Below the pieces are notes generated by a model that saw nothing but the letters and a program-made list of their open reading frames with translations, did not search any database and was not told the DNA's origin. Position numbers and translations under genes: made by a program. From an uncultured Ruminococcus sp. (GTDB lineage: Bacteria; Bacillota; Clostridia; Oscillospirales; Acutalibacteraceae): 33,630 nt of DNA. This document shows positions 18,835-27,384 of this stretch, in pieces; the stretch's first letter is position 1; each line of letters starts with the position of its first letter. The DNA lies in the NCBI GenBank assembly GCA_905235715.1, contig CAJONB010000017.1, forward strand, positions 1 through 33,630, in the 5' to 3' direction.

Positions 18835-18864
18835 TTGATTTTGGGTGCCGGATACTGATATAAT
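18835..18864 (+). promoter_or_regulatory. Putative sigma-A promoter
   Basis: TTGATT - 18 nt - TATAAT upstream of the 18892 ORF. Confidence 0.55.
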
Positions 18865-18891
18865 AGAGAAAATAAAAAGGAGGATACTGTT

Positions 18892-19176
18892 ATGAAAATG
18901 AAAAGAATATTGACCACGGTTATCGGCACCGTACTTGTTTTTGGAATATATACACTCTTAGATTTTCTCTATTCTACCTTTATCAGTCATTCTGCGTTTA
19001 CGTTTGATACCGGCTCTAACCTGATTACGCCTGTTGTTGTCGGCGTACTGATTTTCGGTGTGCTGATACCCATGAACGACAAGGATATGGATAAGTCAAA
19101 GATCAAGTACGAGGGAATTAATGAAAAACGCCACCATAAGGCGCCCGCTGAGGAAGAAGAAAAAGAAAACCGTTGA
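18892..19176 (+). CDS. Small two-TM hypothetical membrane protein
   Basis: 94 aa, two hydrophobic segments and a charged tail; RBS AGGAGG, promoter upstream and hairpin downstream. Confidence 0.65.
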   Translation: MKMKRILTTVIGTVLVFGIYTLLDFLYSTFISHSAFTFDTGSNLITPVVVGVLIFGVLIPMNDKDMDKSKIKYEGINEKRHHKAPAEEEEKENR

Positions 19177-19195
19177 ACGGAAAATACTCAACAGC

Positions 19196-19227
19196 GGGGC
19201 TGTCGCATTTCCTTAGTGCGACAGCCC
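19196..19227. repeat. GGGGCTGTCGCA hairpin repeat, copy H2 (possible terminator)
   Basis: ggggctgtcgcatttccttagtgcgacagccc followed by tttt. Confidence 0.85.
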
Positions 19228-19347
19228 TTTTACGCGGCGGATGTTCTTTTGCGATTATCACAATACCTTGTAGGGACGATTGAGGACGGCTACAAGATAT
19301 GACTTTATCAAATGCGCGGAAAATGCTCCGTTTTTCGGCAAAACCTA

Positions 19348-19376
19348 TTGAAATAAAAGGCTTTGTGTGCTAATAT
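19348..19376 (+). promoter_or_regulatory. Putative promoter of the MATE-ATPase gene
   Basis: TTGAAA - 17 nt - TAATAT. Confidence 0.5.
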
Positions 19377-19418
19377 GAAACAAAAGCATATTTTAATAGA
19401 TTGGGAAGGGTTTCTTTT

Positions 19419-21191
19419 ATGAACGGAAACGGAAAAATCATCACAAAGCTGTTCCGCGGAACGGTCATCAGTATTATCGCGGCGACCGTAGCGGCGATGA
19501 TCGGCATTGTGGTGGACGGTATTGTTATCGGTCGTTTTTTGGGTGAGGACGGCATGGCGGCGTATACGCTGGTAATGCCCGTCGTCAATCTCGCCACCGC
19601 GTTCAGCGGAATTTTGGCGACAGGCTCACAGGTACTCTGTGCGCACCATCTGGGTGCGGGCGATAAGACGAAGGCGCGAAAATCATTCACGGCTTGTATG
19701 ATCATCACCGTCGCCGTTTCGGTGATTCTGATGGTAGGCATCCTTCTGTTCAAGGAGGAGATCTGCGTCATTCTCGGCGCTAAAACCGATGTTCTGCTGA
19801 AGGGCTCGACGGATTATCTGCTCGGCGTCATGTTTGCGCTGCCGTCGGTACTGTTCCTCTTTGAATTCAACGCCCTGATGCGCCTTGACGGCGACGCGAA
19901 CCGCGTTGTCGTAGCGGTTGCCGTGATGACCGCGCTGGATATCGCGGGCGATTTGCTGAATGTGCTGGTTTTTAAGGGCGGACTGTTCGGCATGGGTCTT
20001 GCCACCTCCATCAGCTACGGCATCGGACTGATTATCATGCTCCTGCATTTTACCAAGAAGGATATTATCTTCAAGCCGTATTTCAAGGGAATCAAGTTCA
20101 AGGACTTCGGCGAAATCTTTGTCACCGGCTCCTCGTCGGGGGTCGGCTCTGCTTCGGCAATGATGCGTGTTGCGATAATCAACCGCATTCTGGTCGGCGT
20201 TGTCACCACGGCATTTGCCAGTACGGCGCTGGCGGCGTTCGGCATTGTGAATACGGTCATTAATCTCGTTTCGTCCATCATGGTCGGCGTCGGCATGACC
20301 TGTGCGACAATCGCGGGTCTGATGATAGGCGAGCAGGACCGTTCCGCTATGATCTCGCTGATTAAGGTGACGGTCAGAACCGCGCTGCTGATGGGCGCCG
20401 GCTTTGCAATCGTACTCTTTGCGGGAGCGAATTGGATTGCGGGTGTTTTCAGCGAAAGCAGCAATCCCGAAATGATTTCCCTTGCCGCGAGAGGCTTGCG
20501 GTTCTACGCGGTCGCGATTCTTCTGTACGGCGTCAACAACGCCTTTGTAAACTATACACAGGGCTTAAAGCGGATGGCGATTTCCAACACCTACTGCTTC
20601 CTGCAGAACTTTGTATTCATCATCGTTCCCGCGCTGGCATTATCCGGCATCATAGGCACCGACGCGGTATGGGCGTCGTTCATTATCGGCGAGGTGCTGA
20701 CGATGCTCGCGATTTTCGGACTGGCGGCACATTACAAGCACGGTTTTCCTCATACATACGACGATTTCCTTTTCCTGAAGGAACCGTTCGGCATTGCGCC
20801 CGAGAACGCCTTTGAATTTTCTATCGAGAATCAGGACGCCGTGATTCCTGCTTCCGAGGCGGCGCGCGATTTTTGTGAGAGTCACGGAGCAACGCCGAAG
20901 CAGGCGTATCTGATGTCCCTCTTTGTTGAGGAGCTGTGCAACAACGTCATCGAATTCGGCTTTGCCGACGGCAAGAAGCACACCATTGAAATCCGTATCC
21001 TGAACACGGAGGACGGCTGGATTCTCCGCTACAGGGACAACTGCAATGCGTTCGACCCGGTCGAATGGCTCAAGCTCCATGAACAGGACGACCCGACTGC
21101 CAATATCGGTATCCGTATGGTCTGCGGTATGGCGAAGGACGTCAAATATCTCAGCACCATGGATTTGAACAATCTGACCGTTTATCTTTAA
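19419..21191 (+). CDS. MATE-family transporter fused to a C-terminal RsbW/SpoIIAB-like HATPase domain
   Basis: Twelve-TM MATE-like region; C-terminal ~140 aa with N-box 'LFVEELCNNVIEFGF' and 'ILRYRDNCNAFDP...NIGIRMVCGMAKDVKY'. Start at ATG 19419 preceded by GGAAGGG. Confidence 0.85.
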   Translation: MNGNGKIITKLFRGTVISIIAATVAAMIGIVVDGIVIGRFLGEDGMAAYTLVMPVVNLATAFSGILATGSQVLCAHHLGAGDKTKARKSFTACMIITVAVSVILMVGILLFKEEICVILGAKTDVLLKGSTDYLLGVMFALPSVLFLFEFNALMRLDGDANRVVVAVAVMTALDIAGDLLNVLVFKGGLFGMGLATSISYGIGLIIMLLHFTKKDIIFKPYFKGIKFKDFGEIFVTGSSSGVGSASAMMRVAIINRILVGVVTTAFASTALAAFGIVNTVINLVSSIMVGVGMTCATIAGLMIGEQDRSAMISLIKVTVRTALLMGAGFAIVLFAGANWIAGVFSESSNPEMISLAARGLRFYAVAILLYGVNNAFVNYTQGLKRMAISNTYCFLQNFVFIIVPALALSGIIGTDAVWASFIIGEVLTMLAIFGLAAHYKHGFPHTYDDFLFLKEPFGIAPENAFEFSIENQDAVIPASEAARDFCESHGATPKQAYLMSLFVEELCNNVIEFGFADGKKHTIEIRILNTEDGWILRYRDNCNAFDPVEWLKLHEQDDPTANIGIRMVCGMAKDVKYLSTMDLNNLTVYL

Positions 21192-21221
21192 ACAAGCAAG
21201 CGATAAATTAATTTTTACTTA

Positions 21222-21296
21222 TGTCATTCTGAGGAGCAAAGCGACGAAGAATCTTTATAGTCCATCGAAAGCTCCTTCACTTTGCTCAGGATGACA
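21222..21296. repeat. Short MITE-like element with the TGTCATyCTGAG terminal inverted repeat
   Basis: tgtcattctgaggagcaaagcgacgaaga...ctccttcactttgctcaggatgaca; near-inverted ends. Confidence 0.75.
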
Positions 21297-21361
21297 GAGC
21301 AAAAATATTAATACTATTCACTACAATAAAAATTTTTATTATATCCAAAGGAGAGACAGCT

Positions 21362-21658
21362 ATGACAATCAACACAAAACGCGAAGGAAATAAACTCTAC
21401 GCCCAGGTCAAAGGAAGAATCGACACCGTTACCGTCAGCGAGGCGGAGCGTATTCTCACTTCCGATCTTGACTCGTTAACCGAGCTGACGCTTGATTTCA
21501 AGGAGCTCGATTATATTTCATCCGCAGGACTGAGATTACTGCTTTCCCTGCAAAAAACGCTGGGCAAGCAAGGCTCAATGAAGCTGTTGAACGTGAACGA
21601 AACCGTTATGGAAATTTTTGAAGTCACGGGCTTCTCAGATATTCTGACCATTGAATGA
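21362..21658 (+). CDS. STAS-domain anti-sigma factor antagonist-like protein
   Basis: 98 aa; 'VKGRIDTVTVSEAERIL...LDYISSAGLRLLLSLQ...MEIFEVTGFSDILTIE'; RBS AAAGGAG. Confidence 0.88.
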   Translation: MTINTKREGNKLYAQVKGRIDTVTVSEAERILTSDLDSLTELTLDFKELDYISSAGLRLLLSLQKTLGKQGSMKLLNVNETVMEIFEVTGFSDILTIE

Positions 21659-24600
21659 GGCACGAAATGACTGATATTATTGAGCTGTTAGAGCAATATA
21701 CAAAAGAAAAGCCCGGCGCGGCAATCTTGTTCGATGAGGTTTATGCAAAGGGCATTACATACGCACAGCTCGACGACATGAGCGGACGTGTCTATGCTTA
21801 TCTCAAGGAGAAGGGCATCGGGAAAGAGGACTTTGTCCTGATTGATCTGCCCCGCGGCATTATGCCGGTTATCGCGATGATCGGCGTGTGGAAGGCGGGC
21901 GCGGCATGGGCGCTGGTCGAGGATACCTATGCGCCCGAGCGTATCGCCTATATCCGCGAGGACTGCGGCTGTAAGGCGGAGCTTTGCACGGCGGTCTGGG
22001 ACGAGGTCATGCATACCGAAACTCGCGAGGGTCACGAAAAGGTTGACCCGCATGACGCGGCGTATGCGATTTACACCTCCGGCACGACAGGCAACCCCAA
22101 GGGCGTTCTGCATGAATACGGCAATCTCAGCAGGGCGATTGAATCCATAGCGCTGAATGGAGAGAATCCCTTTAACAGCAAGGACAGACTGGCGCTGCTT
22201 GCGCCGATGAACTTCGTTGCTTCCGTTATCGTTATCCTTAAGGCGCTGAGCATCTTCTGCGGTAAGATATTTGTCGTCAGCTACGCCACCATCAAAAACC
22301 CGATGGCGCTCAAAAAATTCTTTGTCGAGAAGCGCATTACCATCACGTTCCTGACACCTTCCTATGTCCGTATGCTCGGCAATACGACAGGCCCGTTCCT
22401 GAGAATGCTGTTTGTCGGCAGCGAGCCTGCGAACAACGTTTATAATAAAAATCTCGATTTAATCAATATTTACGCCGCGTCCGAAAGCGGCTTTGTCGTC
22501 GGCGTGTTCAAAATCGACAAATCGTATGAGACCTGTCCCATCGGCAAGCCCGAGCTGGATATGAAAATCACCCTGCTGTCCGAGGACGGCGACGAAGAGG
22601 TCGCCGAGGGCGAGATGGGCGAGCTTTGCTTTGAGAATCCCTATGTCCGCGGCTATATCAATCTGCCTGAGGAAACCGCAAAAGCATTCCGCAACGGCGT
22701 CTATCACACCGGCGATTTGGCGCGGCTGAATCCCGACGGTAACTACGTCCTGCTGGGACGTTCCGGCGATATGATAAAGATTAACGGCAACCGTATTGAG
22801 CCGGCGGAAATCGAAGCCGCCGTCAAGCAGGTGCTGGGAATCGACTGGGCTGCCGCGCGCGGCTTTGAGGAAAACGGTAAGAGCTATCTTTGCGCGTACT
22901 TCACCGAGGACGTCACCGTTGACGGCGAAAAAATGCGCGCCGAGCTTTCCAAGCGCCTGCCGTATTATATGATTCCCGCCTACTATATCAAGATTGACAG
23001 CGTTCCGCTGAAGCCGAACGGCAAGATGGACCGTAAGGCGCTGCCGGAGCCCGATACCAAGGACTTCAGAACCGAGTACGCCGCGCCGACCAATGAGGCC
23101 GAGGAAAAGCTCTGTCACGCGATGGAAGCTGTTTTAAAGGTCGAGCAGGTCGGTATTCACGATGATTTCTATGAGATGGGCGGCGATTCGCTCGGCTCGA
23201 TTCAGCTGGTGACCGAGAGCGGCTTGCCGGGGCTGAATGCAGGCGAGATTTTCCGCGGCAGGACCCCCGAAAAAATCGCGCAGCTCTATCTTGAAGCACA
23301 CGCGAATGACGACGGCGAATCTCCCGACGTCAAAAATGCCCGTTCAATGGAGCAGGATCATCTGCTGACCGCCGAGCAGCTTTACATGGTCGACTACCAG
23401 CTTTATACGCCGAAGTCCACGATGTACAACCTGTTCACGATGATGAAGTTCGACAAGGATATGTTCGACATGGAGAAGCTCGCGGACACCATGCGTACGG
23501 CGATTAAGCATCACCCCGCCCTGCTGACCACCTTCCACTTTAACGACGACGGCGAGATTATTCAGCGTTACACCCCCGAGGTGCTCCGTGACATCCCCGT
23601 CGAAAGAATCAGCGAATTTGAGTTCAACACCATCAAGGACACGCTGGTACAGCCCTTCAAGGTCATCGGCGGTACATTGTATCGCTGCCGCGTATTCGAG
23701 ACCGAAAAGAACGGCTATGTGTTCTTTGACGTCCATCATACCCTTTTCGACGGCACCTCGTTAAAGGTGTTCATGGGCAACGTCGGCAAGTTGTATATGG
23801 GCATGATGCCCGACCCCGACTACTACTATCTTATGCTCAGCAACCGTGAGGCAATGGAAAAATCCGATTTCTACGAGGAAAGCAAGCGGTACTTTGAGGA
23901 GCATTTTGACAATATTGAATGGTCGGCATATCCCGACGTCGACCACGATTCCCGCGCGAATGAAATGGGCGAGCTGTTTTCGCCGATCGGCATCGTACAG
24001 CCGCTGCTTACCGCGATAGAACGCCGCTACAAAATCAGTCGCAACGAGTTTTTTATCACCGTTGCCGCACTTGCAATTTCCGTATACAACAAGAAGAACG
24101 ATATCAAGCTGGCGTGGATTTATAACGGCCGCGAGGATGCACAGATGATGACCAGCGTCGGACTGCTGTTCCGCGAGTTGCCTGTCGGCTTGCATTTGAG
24201 AGATGACCGCACGCTGCGCGATGTGTTCGCCGACGTGCATGAACAGGTGCAGAAGGGCATCGAGCATAGCTGTTATCCCTACCTCGACGTTCATAATACG
24301 GTCGCGACAGAAGAGGTGGCGTATCTGCTGTATCAGCAGGATATCCGCGATATGGACGGTTTGGACGGCATGGATGTAGAGACCATCGACATCCGCCAGA
24401 ACCAGGCGGCGTCACAGACGATTCTCGATATGGAAATCCTCGATGGCTCCGACGGTCTGGTTCTGATGATTGACTACGCCGCAAGCCGCTACAAGGACAG
24501 CTCCATGGAGGCGTTTAAGAATATCTTCCTGAAAATCGCGCAGTCGCTTGTTACCCAAACCTCACAAAAGGACGTTACCATCGGCGAAATCCGCAGTAAG

Positions 24601-24660
24601 GTTCAGGATAACTCCAATTTCTTTATCAAGATTATGAGTGTTCTCAGGAGAAAGAAGTAA
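21655..24660 (+). CDS. Single-module NRPS-like protein, A-T-C architecture
   Basis: A3 'IYTSGTTGNPKGV', A7 'YHTGDLARL', A8 'GRSGDMIKINGNRIEPAEIE', A10 'PNGKMDRKAL'; carrier 'FYEMGGDSLGSIQL'; condensation 'VHHTLFDG'. No thioesterase domain. Confidence 0.9.
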   Translation: MRHEMTDIIELLEQYTKEKPGAAILFDEVYAKGITYAQLDDMSGRVYAYLKEKGIGKEDFVLIDLPRGIMPVIAMIGVWKAGAAWALVEDTYAPERIAYIREDCGCKAELCTAVWDEVMHTETREGHEKVDPHDAAYAIYTSGTTGNPKGVLHEYGNLSRAIESIALNGENPFNSKDRLALLAPMNFVASVIVILKALSIFCGKIFVVSYATIKNPMALKKFFVEKRITITFLTPSYVRMLGNTTGPFLRMLFVGSEPANNVYNKNLDLINIYAASESGFVVGVFKIDKSYETCPIGKPELDMKITLLSEDGDEEVAEGEMGELCFENPYVRGYINLPEETAKAFRNGVYHTGDLARLNPDGNYVLLGRSGDMIKINGNRIEPAEIEAAVKQVLGIDWAAARGFEENGKSYLCAYFTEDVTVDGEKMRAELSKRLPYYMIPAYYIKIDSVPLKPNGKMDRKALPEPDTKDFRTEYAAPTNEAEEKLCHAMEAVLKVEQVGIHDDFYEMGGDSLGSIQLVTESGLPGLNAGEIFRGRTPEKIAQLYLEAHANDDGESPDVKNARSMEQDHLLTAEQLYMVDYQLYTPKSTMYNLFTMMKFDKDMFDMEKLADTMRTAIKHHPALLTTFHFNDDGEIIQRYTPEVLRDIPVERISEFEFNTIKDTLVQPFKVIGGTLYRCRVFETEKNGYVFFDVHHTLFDGTSLKVFMGNVGKLYMGMMPDPDYYYLMLSNREAMEKSDFYEESKRYFEEHFDNIEWSAYPDVDHDSRANEMGELFSPIGIVQPLLTAIERRYKISRNEFFITVAALAISVYNKKNDIKLAWIYNGREDAQMMTSVGLLFRELPVGLHLRDDRTLRDVFADVHEQVQKGIEHSCYPYLDVHNTVATEEVAYLLYQQDIRDMDGLDGMDVETIDIRQNQAASQTILDMEILDGSDGLVLMIDYAASRYKDSSMEAFKNIFLKIAQSLVTQTSQKDVTIGEIRSKVQDNSNFFIKIMSVLRRKK

Positions 24661-26321
24661 TGACACAGTACAGCTCCGCGCAGGAAGCTATCCGCGCTTC
24701 CTACGGTGAGAATATGCCGCTAGACGGCGAATATGACCCCTCTCTTGCCGCGAAGTGCGTCAACGGCACCTTCGTCGGCAAAGAGAAGGACGGCGTTGCG
24801 GTTTATCGCGGGATTCCGTTTGCAAAGCCCCCCGTCGGCACACGGCGGTGGAAACGTCCCGAGTCTGTCGAGGCGCGGGAGGGCGTTTTTGAGGCTTATT
24901 ATAACGGCAAAACGCCGATTCAGACAGAGTGGCCGAGCGAGCAGGCGTCCTACTACCCGCAGGGTGAGGACTGCCTGTATCTGAACCTTTGGACAAGCCG
25001 CGAATATACCGGTACCGATAAGCCCGTCATGGTGTTCTTCCACGGCGGCGCCTACGGCTGGGGCGGTACTGCCGACCCGCTGTATGACGGCCTCAATTTC
25101 GTCAGGGAGAATCCCGACATCATCATGGTCACCGCCGCTTACCGCACAGGCTTGATGGGCTTTGTGGATTTGTCGTACCTCAAGGGCGGCGAGGACTATC
25201 CCGACGCGCCGAACCTCGGAATTCTCGACCAGATTGAAGCGCTGCGGTGGGTGCGCGATAATATCCGCGCCTTCGGCGGCGATCCCGGTAACGTTACGAT
25301 TTTCGGCGAATCCGCGGGCGGCGGCAGTGTGTCGCTCCTGCCGGTTATCCCCGAGGCAAAGGGTCTGTTCCGCCGCGTGATTGCCGAGAGCGGCTCTGTC
25401 GCGCTGACCTATTCCAAGGCGGAATGTAAGGAATTTACCCTCCAATTGGTCAAGGCGAGCGGCGCGCGCTCTATGGACGAGCTGCTGGCGCTGAGCGAAA
25501 AAGACCTCTTTCGCGTGAACGAGAAGATTAATTTGTACAACAACTTCCCGCAGCGCGACGGCAGACTTATCCCAAAGGACCCTTATGCGGCGTACCGCAG
25601 CGGCGCGACCGCCGATGTGGATATGATTCTCGGCACCAATTCCAACGAAATCAATTACTGGGTCGGAGAGCTGGGCGGAATCGTTCCGTTCCGCTTCGGA
25701 ATGCCGATTAAATACGAAAACGATTTGCGCCTGCTGAGCAAGGAGGACAAGAAACGCGCCAAGCTGTTTATGTCCCTGCGCAAGGGTCACGAGCTTTGGA
25801 AAATCGCGGAGTTTTATAACGAGCTGATGTTCCGCCTGCCCGCGATCCGTCAGGCGGAGCTGCATACCGTCAACGGCGGTAAAGTATATATGTATTACTG
25901 GACCGAGCCTTCGACGCTCCGCTTCAGAGGCGCGTGCCACGCCGTCGAGCTTGCCTACGTGTTCGGTAATACGCAGGAAACGATTTATACCGGTCAGCCT
26001 GCCGACAAAGAGCTGTCGAAGAAGGTCATGCAGATGTGGGCGGGCTTTGCCCGCTACGGCAATCCCTCGATTGACGGCTTTGAGTGGCAGCCCTATGATG
26101 TAACGGAGCGTCCGACCGCGTTGATTTCAAAGAATTTGACAATGCATAACGATGTGCTGTCCAAACAGCGCGGGCTGCTGATGCCGCTTACGCGCTATAT
26201 GATTAACGCGTCGTATATGTCGCTGGACTATAATGTGCCGTTTACACGCAGGACAATCGGTATCGCCGCGGGAATCACGACCTTCGTCGCGAGCGCCATC
26301 ATCGGTAAGCTGAAGGGGTAA
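24660..26321 (+). CDS. Type-B carboxylesterase with C-terminal hydrophobic anchor
   Basis: 'GEDCLYLNLW', 'VFFHGGAYGWG', 'FGESAGGGSV', 'GACHAVELAYVFGN'; C-terminal 'IGIAAGITTFVASAIIGKLKG'. Start overlaps the NRPS stop. Confidence 0.9.
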   Translation: MTQYSSAQEAIRASYGENMPLDGEYDPSLAAKCVNGTFVGKEKDGVAVYRGIPFAKPPVGTRRWKRPESVEAREGVFEAYYNGKTPIQTEWPSEQASYYPQGEDCLYLNLWTSREYTGTDKPVMVFFHGGAYGWGGTADPLYDGLNFVRENPDIIMVTAAYRTGLMGFVDLSYLKGGEDYPDAPNLGILDQIEALRWVRDNIRAFGGDPGNVTIFGESAGGGSVSLLPVIPEAKGLFRRVIAESGSVALTYSKAECKEFTLQLVKASGARSMDELLALSEKDLFRVNEKINLYNNFPQRDGRLIPKDPYAAYRSGATADVDMILGTNSNEINYWVGELGGIVPFRFGMPIKYENDLRLLSKEDKKRAKLFMSLRKGHELWKIAEFYNELMFRLPAIRQAELHTVNGGKVYMYYWTEPSTLRFRGACHAVELAYVFGNTQETIYTGQPADKELSKKVMQMWAGFARYGNPSIDGFEWQPYDVTERPTALISKNLTMHNDVLSKQRGLLMPLTRYMINASYMSLDYNVPFTRRTIGIAAGITTFVASAIIGKLKG

Positions 26322-26323
26322 AC

Positions 26324-27169
26324 ATGGTAGAGAGAATCGCTAATCTGGAGTTTTGGAAAATTATCCTTATCGTTGCGGCAATCATTGCCGTAACCGCCTT
26401 AGTGATATGGGGCTTGCTGCGCCTGAACCGTTATATCTTCAAGCGGATTCAGAAAAAGCACAACGGCTTGCAGATTGTGTATTTTGAAAAAATCAGCGGC
26501 GCAATCATCCTGATTGGCGGCGTGATTCTGGTGTTCTCAATCATCGGCGGCATCGAAAACGTCTGGAAAACGCTTCTCGGCGGAACCGCAATCATCAGCG
26601 CCGTGCTGATATTCGCCGCGCAGGATGTTGTCAAGGATACCGTCGCGGGGCTGATGATATCAATCAATAAGCCGTTCGAGATAGGCAACCGCATTGAACT
26701 GGAGGACGGCACGGCGGGAATCGTCAAGGATATGACGATGCGCCACGTTGTGCTGTTGGGACTGGATACCCAGTATTATGTGATTCCGAACAGCAAGCTG
26801 AACGCGATGAAGCTGAAAAACTACAGCTATCATGTAGAGACCCGTTCCGCTAACTTTAACTTTTACGTTGCCTATACCACCGACGTCAAGCAGGCGATGC
26901 GCGTCATCAAGGACGCGATCATCAGCTCTGAATACAGTATCCCGGGCAAGCAGACCGCGCACGGCGCTGACTATGCCGAGATTTATTTTATGAGCTTTGA
27001 GGAGAGCAGTCTGCGGATGGCGACGACGGTATATTTCAACTCGGATACCCCCTCCGAGATACTGATATCGGACATCAACCTGCGCGTTAATCAGGCGCTG
27101 GCGGATAACGGTATCGAGATCCCGTACAACTATATCAACGTCATTCAAAAATCTGAGCAGGACGAATAA
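26324..27169 (+). CDS. MscS-family small-conductance mechanosensitive channel
   Basis: 'LIFAAQDVVKDTVAGLMISINKPFEIGNRIELEDGTAGIVKDMTMRHVVLLGLDTQYYVIPNSKL'. Confidence 0.9.
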   Translation: MVERIANLEFWKIILIVAAIIAVTALVIWGLLRLNRYIFKRIQKKHNGLQIVYFEKISGAIILIGGVILVFSIIGGIENVWKTLLGGTAIISAVLIFAAQDVVKDTVAGLMISINKPFEIGNRIELEDGTAGIVKDMTMRHVVLLGLDTQYYVIPNSKLNAMKLKNYSYHVETRSANFNFYVAYTTDVKQAMRVIKDAIISSEYSIPGKQTAHGADYAEIYFMSFEESSLRMATTVYFNSDTPSEILISDINLRVNQALADNGIEIPYNYINVIQKSEQDE

Positions 27170-27191
27170 ATATAAGAAAAGATAAAAATAT

Positions 27192-27230
27192 CCCCGAACC
27201 GTATCGCTTGATAGGGTTCGGGGTGTTTTT
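27192..27230. terminator. Bidirectional intrinsic terminator between convergent genes
   Basis: CCCCGAACCgTATC-GCTT-GATAgGGTTCGGGG with T-rich tails on both strands. Confidence 0.85.
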
Positions 27231-27231
27231 A

Positions 27232-27384
27232 TTACTGCTTTTTATGCTGCGCGGGACAGCCGCTGCACTGACAGCAGTCGCCGCAGCAGCCCTTGCCTTT
27301 CTTCTTGTTCCTGATGATGACGCATACCGCGAGGACGACGGCAATCGCGACCAGAGCGATAATCAGAATATCCCATAGATTCAT
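27232..27384 (-). CDS. FeoB-associated Cys-rich membrane protein
   Basis: MNLWDILIIALVAIAVVLAVCVIIRNKKKGKGCCGDCCQCSGCPAQHKKQ; ATG at 27384 overlaps the FeoB stop (TAATG). The track's 81-aa start is too far upstream. Confidence 0.85.
   Translation of the reverse strand: MNLWDILIIALVAIAVVLAVCVIIRNKKKGKGCCGDCCQCSGCPAQHKKQ

Noticed and set aside
24720-25940. 406-aa minus-strand ORF
   Set aside because: Antisense to a carboxylesterase with intact catalytic motifs; no domain.
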